Shown here piece after piece: positions 8,937-14,753 of a stretch of 18,765 bases of DNA. Where the stretch lies: the NCBI GenBank assembly GCA_023388335.1, contig JAEWGL010000150.1:1-18765 (forward strand), read 5' to 3'. Position 1 is the stretch's first letter. Each line of letters starts with the position of its first letter. A program made the translations under genes and the position numbers. Source of the stretch: Pseudomonadota bacterium (GTDB lineage: Bacteria; Pseudomonadota; Gammaproteobacteria; Pseudomonadales; Pseudomonadaceae). Below the pieces are notes generated by a model. The model did no database searches. It worked only from the letters and a program-made list of their open reading frames with translations, and was not told the DNA's origin.

Positions 8937-8973
8937 CTCGCCTGGCGCAGGCAGCCTAGCCTGCACCAGCGAG
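8937..8973 (+). terminator. imperfect hairpin after the microprotein gene
   Basis: Arms CTCG/CGAG, CTGG/CCAG and GCAGGC/GCCTGC (8947-8952 with 8959-8964) build a 14-bp stem with one bulge and one mismatch around the loop AGCCTA. It begins 15 nt past the stop codon. No T-run follows, so termination is only probable. Confidence 0.4.
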
Positions 8974-9080
8974 CAGCCACAATTCCTCGCCTCTGTCCCC
9001 GCCTGAACACCCGTATGCGCTCGCCCGTTTGGCGACCAAACATAAATGACCAACGGGTCACATTTTTATCGCTTTCTCTC

Positions 9081-9087
9081 CTACACT
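9081..9087 (+). promoter_or_regulatory. RpoS-like -10 box for the glgA operon
   Basis: CTACACT is one base from the RpoS -10 consensus CTATACT and is followed by AAG. The -35 position (about 9059-9064) reads CACATT, which is not a sigma-70 hexamer. Stationary-phase control fits a glycogen/trehalose operon, but this is a motif call only. Confidence 0.4.
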
Positions 9088-9134
9088 CAAGATTCGGTCT
9101 GCCGACCGCTCGGGATTAACGACAGAAAAAAGTC

Positions 9135-9163
9135 GAAACTTTCCGGCGCGCTGGCAGGTCAGG
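9135..9163 (+). promoter_or_regulatory. possible AlgU-like promoter for the glgA operon
   Basis: GAAACTT (9135-9141) followed after 17 nt by TCAGG (9159-9163) resembles the AlgU pattern GAACTT-N16/17-TCtgA with one mismatch in the -35 and two in the -10. Envelope- or osmotic-stress control would suit trehalose synthesis. Confidence 0.28.
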
Positions 9164-9326
9164 AACTAAGTAGGCCGCGCGCCAGGACTTCCTAGCTCGG
9201 CTCACCCACCCATAGTCATGACGCCATTGGCACGAGCGCCGGACTGCTCAGTGCGTGCGTTATGACCCTGCGGGTTGGGGTGATGCATGTACCCAATCAA
9301 GAGAGACCAACAAGAAGTACTGCGAA

Positions 9327-9341
9327 GGGTGCCAGGCACCC
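9327..9341 (+). promoter_or_regulatory. 15-bp perfect palindrome beside the glgA RBS
   Basis: GGGTGCC-A-GGCACCC, 7-bp perfect arms around one base; as RNA it would form a 6-bp stem with a CAG loop. It ends 13 nt before the GGAG Shine-Dalgarno (9355-9358) of glgA. It could be a repressor operator or an RNA element acting on translation. Confidence 0.4.
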
Positions 9342-9364
9342 GCAACATAGGGACGGAGAGAAGT

Positions 9365-10924
9365 ATGATCAGTGCCGCTGTCGAACCTCATGTAGAGACT
9401 TTCACCCCGCAAAACCGCGAGTCGCTCGTACCGGATTTCGCCACGACAGCCAAGGTACCAGGCGCCCAGCGCCGCCCTAGTCCCCACAAGCGTAAAGTTC
9501 TGTTCGTTACCTCCGAAATTGCCGACCTGATCAAGACTGGCGGCCTTGGCGACGTGTCCTCCGCACTGCCCAAGGCCATGCGCCATCTGCACGATGTCCG
9601 AGTACTGATTCCTGGGTATCCGCAGGTTCTGGAAAGCGATAACCCGATCCATCTGGTCGGTGAATTGAGTGGTCATGCCGCGCTCCCTCCTTGCAAGATC
9701 GGCCGCATGGACCTGGCCGATGGCCTGGTCATCTACGTGCTGATCTGCCCGGAGCTGTACCAGCGCGAAGGCGGCCCCTATGGCGCCAATAACGGCCGCG
9801 ACTGGCCGGACAACCATATCCGCTTCGCCCGGCTGGGCCTGGCCGCCGCGGAAATCGCCGCTGGCGAAGGCATGGTGCACTGGACTCCGGAGCTGGTACA
9901 TGCCCATGACTGGCCCGCTGGCCTGGCACCGGCCTACATGCACTGGCGTGGCCTGCGCACGCCAACCCTGTTCACCATCCACAACCTGGCCTACCAAGGC
10001 GTGTATAGCCGCGCATGCTGCCCGGAGCTGGCGATCCCCGACCATGCCCTGCAGCAGGAAGGCATGGAGTTCTACGGCAAGCTTTCGTTCCTCAAGGCGG
10101 GCCTGGCGTACTCCAGCCGCATTACCACGGTGAGCGCCACCTATGCCCGCGAGATCACCACGCCGGCGTTTGGCTGCGGGCTTGATGGTTTCCTGGGGAG
10201 CAAGGCCCAGCAAGGCCTGCTCTGCGGTATTCCCAACGGCATCGACGAGAGCTGGGATTCGGCCACCGACAAGCACCTGGTCCACCGCTTCAGCATCAAT
10301 GACTGGGAAGGCAAGGCGCGCAATACCCAGCAAGTGCGCGAGCTGTTCGGGCTGCAACCCTCCACCGGTCCACTGTTTGCCGTGGTCTCGCGCCTGGTCT
10401 ACCAGAAAGGCCTGGACCTGACCCTGGGCGTTGCCGAATACATCGTCAGCCAGGGTGGCCAGATTGCGATCATTGGCCGGGGCGAGCCGGAAGAAGAGCA
10501 GGCCATGAGCGAACTGGCCTTGCGTCATCCCGGACAGATCGGGGTGCGCATCGGCTTCAACGAGACCGACGCCCGGCGCATGTTCGCGGGCAGTGACTTT
10601 TTGCTGATGCCATCGCGCTATGAGCCCTGCGGCCTGAGCCAGATGTATGCGCAACGCTTCGGCTCGCTGCCGGTGGCGCGCAACACCGGTGGTCTGGCCG
10701 ACACCATCGAGAACGGCGTGACGGGTTTTCTGTTCGACGAGTCCACTGTCCAAAGCTACCGCGAAGCGCTCAGCCGGGCCTTCTATGTGCACGGCAAGAA
10801 AGACCTGCTCAATGCCATGCGCTGCCTGGCAATGACGCAGCCTTTCAACTGGTGCCAGGCGGTGGAACCCTACGCTCGGCTTTATGAAGAGCTGGTACAA
10901 GAGGCCCACGTCAACCCTTACTGA
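9365..10924 (+). CDS. glgA: glycogen (starch) synthase
   Basis: GT5 glycosyltransferase that transfers glucose from a nucleotide sugar, classically ADP-glucose, to the non-reducing end of alpha-1,4-glucan. The length is 519 residues. The donor-binding motif KTGGLGDV is at 57-64. HAHDW includes H181; SRLVYQKG has R343 and K348; PSRYEPCGLSQ has E420; and RNTGGLADTI ends the C-terminal Rossmann domain set. The ATG at 9365 is preceded by GGAG with 6-nt spacing; an in-frame ATG at 9287 has no comparable site. Even so, about 41 residues precede the KRKVLFVTSE strand that is normally at the very N terminus, so this protein has an N-terminal extension with no visible domain. It is the first gene of the operon; treZ starts 14 nt after its stop. 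No glgC is in the window, so the donor source is not shown. Confidence 0.95.
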   Translation: MISAAVEPHVETFTPQNRESLVPDFATTAKVPGAQRRPSPHKRKVLFVTSEIADLIKTGGLGDVSSALPKAMRHLHDVRVLIPGYPQVLESDNPIHLVGELSGHAALPPCKIGRMDLADGLVIYVLICPELYQREGGPYGANNGRDWPDNHIRFARLGLAAAEIAAGEGMVHWTPELVHAHDWPAGLAPAYMHWRGLRTPTLFTIHNLAYQGVYSRACCPELAIPDHALQQEGMEFYGKLSFLKAGLAYSSRITTVSATYAREITTPAFGCGLDGFLGSKAQQGLLCGIPNGIDESWDSATDKHLVHRFSINDWEGKARNTQQVRELFGLQPSTGPLFAVVSRLVYQKGLDLTLGVAEYIVSQGGQIAIIGRGEPEEEQAMSELALRHPGQIGVRIGFNETDARRMFAGSDFLLMPSRYEPCGLSQMYAQRFGSLPVARNTGGLADTIENGVTGFLFDESTVQSYREALSRAFYVHGKKDLLNAMRCLAMTQPFNWCQAVEPYARLYEELVQEAHVNPY

Positions 10925-10938
10925 CAGAGGTGCCGAAG

Positions 10939-12684
10939 ATGCCCAAACATGGCGCACAGATGATGGACGCCACGTCGGCGCGCTTCGCCCTTTGGGCACC
11001 AGATGCGCGCAACGTGGCCCTTGAGCTCGAACAACAACCGCCCGTGCAGTTGCTGCCTGAAGGCGACGGCTGGTTTGGGGGCGTGGCCCCCTGCCAGGCC
11101 GGCAGCCGCTATCACTTTCGCGTCGACGATGAATTGGCGGTGGCCGATCCGGCGTCGCGTTTCCAGCCCGAAGGCGTGCATGGTCCCAGCGAAGTCGTGG
11201 ATCTGGGCCAGTTCGACTGGCAGCATTCCTGGCAAGGACGGCCTTGGCACGAGGCCGTCATCCAGGAGCTGCACGTTGGTCTGTACGACGGTTATGCCGG
11301 CGTCGCGGCGCAGCTGCCGCGCCTGGCAGAGCTGGGGATCACGGCCATCGAACTGATGCCCTTGGGGCAGTTCCCCGGTGAACGCAACTGGGGCTATGAC
11401 GGCGTGCTGCCCTTCGCGCCCCAGCACAACTATGGCAGCCCGCAGCAGCTGTGCGAGCTGATCGACCAGGCCCATGGGCACGGGCTGATGGTCTTGCTGG
11501 ACGTGGTTTACAATCACTTTGGTCCCGACGGTAACTACCTGCATGCCTATGCCAGCACGTTCTTTCGCGAAGACCGCCAGACGCCATGGGGCAAGGCGAT
11601 CGACTTCCGTCGCCCCGAAGTGCGGGAATTCTTCATCCAGAATGCCCTGATGTGGCTGTGCGATTACCGTTTCGACGGCCTGCGCCTGGATGCGGTGCAT
11701 GCCATCAATCAGCCGGACTTTCTGATCGAACTGGCCCAGCGCGTGCGCCAGGCAATCGAGCCAGGCCGCCAGGTCTGGCTGGTGCTGGAGAACGAGCACA
11801 ATGAAGCATCCTTGCTTGAAAAAGACTTCGATGCCCAGTGGAACGATGACGGCCACAACGCCCTGCACGTACTGCTGACCGGCGAGAAAGAAGGCTACTA
11901 CGCCGACTACCGCGATGCGCCGATCGAAAAGCTCGCTCGCTGCCTGAGCCAGGGCTTCGTCTTCCAAGGCCAGCCCAACCGCCACGGCACCCCACGCGGG
12001 GAGCCCAGCGGTCACCTCGAGCCCAGCGCGTTCGTGCTGTTTCTGCAAAACCATGACCAGATTGGCAACCGCGCCCTGGGCGAGCGCCTGACCCGTCTCT
12101 GCCCACCCGAGGCCCTGCGCGCGGCCACCACGCTGCTGCTGCTGGGGCCGATGATCCCGCTGTTGTTCATGGGCGATGACCTCGGTAGTCGCCAGCCCTT
12201 CCTGTTTTTCACCGATCACCATGATGAGTTGGCTGATGCGGTGCGCGAGGGCCGTCGCGCCGAGTTCGAGCATTTTTCCAGCTTCGCCGAGCCCGAACAG
12301 CGCGAGCGCATCCCCGACCCCAACGCCCCAGCCACTTTCGAGGCATCGCGGCTCCAGGCAAACAACGACGGGCACAGCGACTGGGCGACGCTCTATCGGC
12401 AACTGCTCGACTTGCGCCAGCGTCATATCATCCCGCGCCTGCCAGGCAGCCGCGCCATGGGCGCCACGGTGCTGGGCGAGCGCGCGTTGACCGCGCGCTG
12501 GCGCCTGGGAGACGGCCAGGCGCTGCGAATCGACCTCAACCTGGCAGACGCCCCTCAACCGGTAGACCTGCCTGCCCCCGACCAGCGCCTGTTCGACAGT
12601 GCCGACGTACCGCATAGCGACACTACCTTGGCCCCACGCAGCTGCGTGGTCAGCCTGATCCCCCCTGGCCAGGAGTCCACATGA
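10939..12684 (+). CDS. treZ: malto-oligosyltrehalose trehalohydrolase
   Basis: GH13 enzyme that cleaves the bond next to the terminal trehalose of maltooligosyltrehalose and so releases trehalose. The protein is 581 residues. An N-terminal CBM48-like beta domain (about 10-95) precedes the TIM barrel. Barrel motifs are DVVYNHFGPDGNYL (188-201), RFDGLRLDAVHAI with nucleophile D251, LVLENEHNE with probable acid/base E284, and FLQNHDQIGN with D373. The segment MGDDLGSRQPFLFF (411-424) is the treZ-specific region that commonly reads MGEE; here both acids are Asp. The ATG at 10939 has AGAGG 8 nt upstream; a GTG at 10930 would overlap that site. The stop overlaps the malQ start as ATGA, implying translational coupling. 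It works directly on the product of TreY, encoded two genes downstream. Confidence 0.94.
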   Translation: MPKHGAQMMDATSARFALWAPDARNVALELEQQPPVQLLPEGDGWFGGVAPCQAGSRYHFRVDDELAVADPASRFQPEGVHGPSEVVDLGQFDWQHSWQGRPWHEAVIQELHVGLYDGYAGVAAQLPRLAELGITAIELMPLGQFPGERNWGYDGVLPFAPQHNYGSPQQLCELIDQAHGHGLMVLLDVVYNHFGPDGNYLHAYASTFFREDRQTPWGKAIDFRRPEVREFFIQNALMWLCDYRFDGLRLDAVHAINQPDFLIELAQRVRQAIEPGRQVWLVLENEHNEASLLEKDFDAQWNDDGHNALHVLLTGEKEGYYADYRDAPIEKLARCLSQGFVFQGQPNRHGTPRGEPSGHLEPSAFVLFLQNHDQIGNRALGERLTRLCPPEALRAATTLLLLGPMIPLLFMGDDLGSRQPFLFFTDHHDELADAVREGRRAEFEHFSSFAEPEQRERIPDPNAPATFEASRLQANNDGHSDWATLYRQLLDLRQRHIIPRLPGSRAMGATVLGERALTARWRLGDGQALRIDLNLADAPQPVDLPAPDQRLFDSADVPHSDTTLAPRSCVVSLIPPGQEST

Positions 12685-14753
12685 GCCAACAGCCTTTGTA
12701 TCGCCTGGCTGCCAAGGCCGGCGTCGCCCGTGACTGGATCGACGCCAACGGGCGTCCGCAACAGGTCAGCGACCCGGTCCTGCGCCGGGTCCTGGAGGGG
12801 CTGGGACATCCGGCCGCGGACGATACGACGATCAACGAGAGCCTGCAGGCACTGGAGCAATCCCAGGACGCCGACCACCTGCCGCCCCTGCTGACCTGCG
12901 AGCTGGGGCAGCCCGTGCCGCTGCACCACTACTTCGCCGCCAACAGCCAGGGGCGCGCGACGCTGGAAGATGGCAGCCAGCGCGAGGTGCAGCTGGATGA
13001 ACGGGCGCATCTGCCGAACGATCTGCCCCTCGGTTACCACCAGCTGACGCTGGGCGAGCAGCGCTTTACCCTGGCCGTGGCACCGCCGCGCTGCTACAGC
13101 CTGGCCGATGCCACGCAGCACGCCAACCCCCGCTGCTGGGGCCTGAGCGCGCAGCTGTACAGCTTGCGCCGTCCCGCGGACGGCGGCTACGGCGACTGCA
13201 TGGCGCTGGAGCAACTGGCCCGCAGCGCCGCCGAACGTGGCGCCGACGCCCTGGCCATCAGCCCGATGCATGCGCTGACCAGCGCCGAACAGGAGCACTA
13301 CAGCCCCTACTCGCCCTCCAGCCGCCTGCTGCTCAACAGCCTCTACGCCAGCCCCGAAGTCCTGCTCGGCGAGCGTGCCGTGCGCATGGCAATCGAGGCC
13401 TGCGGCCTGCAAGGCACCCTCGACGAACTCGAGCGTCAGCCCCTGGTCGACTGGCCGCGGGCGGCCGCGGCCCACCGTCAGGTGTTGCGCGCGCTGTACC
13501 AAGATTTCGTCACTGGCGAGCATCCGCAACGGGTCGACTTCGACAGCTTTCGCAGCGCCGCCGGCCAAGCCCTGGAGCATCATTGCCGCTTCGAGGCCCT
13601 GCAGGCCCACGCCGTCGCCGAGGGCCTGGGCGCCGACTGGCGCGACTGGCCCGCTGCCTGGCATGACCCTTATCACCCGGAAGTCGAGGCATTCGCCACA
13701 GCCAACCCCAGCGAGATCGAATACCACGCGTTCTGCCAGTGGTTGACCGAGCGCTGCCTGCAACGGGCCCAGGAAGCAGCCCGCGGCAACGGCATGGCCG
13801 TGGGCCTGATCGCTGACCTGGCGGTCGGCGCCGACGGTGCCGGCAGCCAGGCCTGGAGCCGTCAGGATGAACTGCTCTCGGACCTCACCGTCGGTGCGCC
13901 GCCAGATATCCTCAACCGCGCCGGGCAGGACTGGGGCATCTGCGGCTTTTCACCGCAAGGGTTGCGGCGCAATGGCTATCGCGCGTTCATCGAGATGCTG
14001 CAGGCCAACTTCGCCCATGCCGGCGGCCTGCGCATCGACCATGTCATGGGCCTGCAGCGCTTGTGGCTGATTCCCCACGGGGCCAAGCCCAGTGAGGGTG
14101 CTTACGTCCACTACCCGCTTGAAGACATGTTGCGCCTGCTGGCGCTGGAGTCAGTGCGTCACCAGGCCATCGTCCTGGGCGAGGACCTGGGCACGGTCCC
14201 CGAGGGCCTGCGCGAAACCTTGGCAAAGAAAGCCATCCTAGGCATGCGCGTGCTGCAGTTCGAACAGGACCCGCCGGGCCATTTCCTGCCTATGCTCGAC
14301 TGGCCGGACAACGCCCTGGCCACCACCGGCACCCACGACCTACCGCCGCTGGCCGGGTGGCTCCAGGCCCGCGATATCGACTGGAACAACCGCCTGATGC
14401 TGGTCGACCAGACCACGGAGCTTGAGTGGCGGCACGGCCGCCAGCTGGAGCGCCACGGCCTGCAGCGTACCCTTGAACGCAGCTACGGTAGCCCGTTGCC
14501 GGACATCGACGACCTGATCGATGCCAGCATCCACTACCTGGGCCACACCCGCGCGCCCCTGGTGCTGGTACCTCTGGAAGACCTGCTCGGTTGCGACGAA
14601 CAACCGAACTTGCCTGGCACCACCGACGGCCACCCCAACTGGCGTCGCCGCTTTGCCCTACAGGTACGCGAGTTGCTCGACGACAGCGATGCCGCGCGCC
14701 GCCTGGAGCTGCTGGCCCAGGCCCGTGAACAAGCCCATGAGCGTGACCGATGA
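12681..14753 (+). CDS. malQ: 4-alpha-glucanotransferase (amylomaltase)
   Basis: GH77 disproportionating enzyme that moves maltosyl or longer units between maltodextrins, releasing glucose and lengthening short chains. The length of 690 residues is close to E. coli MalQ, including the extra N-terminal region (about 1-135) absent from the short Thermus type. The catalytic residues are clear: nucleophile D453 in RIDHVMGLQRLW, acid/base E501 in LGEDLGTVP, and transition-state stabiliser D553 in TTGTHDLPP. Substrate-binding GLSAQLYSLR (154-163) and DWGICGFSP (417-425) are also present. The start ATG overlaps the treZ stop by 4 nt and has AGGAG 7 nt upstream. The stop overlaps the treY start by 4 nt. 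Lying between treZ and treY, it probably recycles the short maltodextrins left by trehalose release, so that TreY keeps receiving long enough chains. Confidence 0.95.
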   Translation: MSQQPLYRLAAKAGVARDWIDANGRPQQVSDPVLRRVLEGLGHPAADDTTINESLQALEQSQDADHLPPLLTCELGQPVPLHHYFAANSQGRATLEDGSQREVQLDERAHLPNDLPLGYHQLTLGEQRFTLAVAPPRCYSLADATQHANPRCWGLSAQLYSLRRPADGGYGDCMALEQLARSAAERGADALAISPMHALTSAEQEHYSPYSPSSRLLLNSLYASPEVLLGERAVRMAIEACGLQGTLDELERQPLVDWPRAAAAHRQVLRALYQDFVTGEHPQRVDFDSFRSAAGQALEHHCRFEALQAHAVAEGLGADWRDWPAAWHDPYHPEVEAFATANPSEIEYHAFCQWLTERCLQRAQEAARGNGMAVGLIADLAVGADGAGSQAWSRQDELLSDLTVGAPPDILNRAGQDWGICGFSPQGLRRNGYRAFIEMLQANFAHAGGLRIDHVMGLQRLWLIPHGAKPSEGAYVHYPLEDMLRLLALESVRHQAIVLGEDLGTVPEGLRETLAKKAILGMRVLQFEQDPPGHFLPMLDWPDNALATTGTHDLPPLAGWLQARDIDWNNRLMLVDQTTELEWRHGRQLERHGLQRTLERSYGSPLPDIDDLIDASIHYLGHTRAPLVLVPLEDLLGCDEQPNLPGTTDGHPNWRRRFALQVRELLDDSDAARRLELLAQAREQAHERDR

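Larger units (their letters stand above)
8922..9364. other. non-coding leader/control region upstream of glgA
   Basis: This stretch of 443 nt contains no supportable gene. It holds, in order: a hairpin at 8937-8973; competing inverted repeats at 9024-9057; a CTACACT -10-like box at 9081; an AlgU-like pair at 9136/9159; GC-rich arms GGCGCGC (9145-9151) and GCGCGCC (9177-9183); an AACAAGAA motif at 9309; a 15-bp palindrome at 9327-9341; and the glgA Shine-Dalgarno. If transcription starts near 9094, glgA has a leader of about 270 nt. Confidence 0.6.

Noticed and set aside
9287..9364. Earlier in-frame ATG for glgA
   Set aside because: No Shine-Dalgarno, and it would place the palindrome and the good GGAG site inside the gene.
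9262..9480. 72-residue frame overlapping the glgA start, as an upstream regulatory ORF
   Set aside because: Extends about 115 nt into glgA in another frame, has no ribosome-binding site and reads as an Arg/Pro-rich shadow.
9260..10999. 579-residue open frame antisense to glgA
   Set aside because: High-GC shadow of glgA. Composition is repetitive in Gln, Ala, Gly and His without domain motifs, and the sense frame has clear GT5 motifs.
10918..12615. 565-residue open frame antisense to treZ
   Set aside because: Shadow of treZ; no recognisable domain or ribosome-binding site, while the sense strand has all GH13 motifs.
12555..13763. 402-residue antisense frame over malQ
   Set aside because: Same shadow pattern; no motif support.
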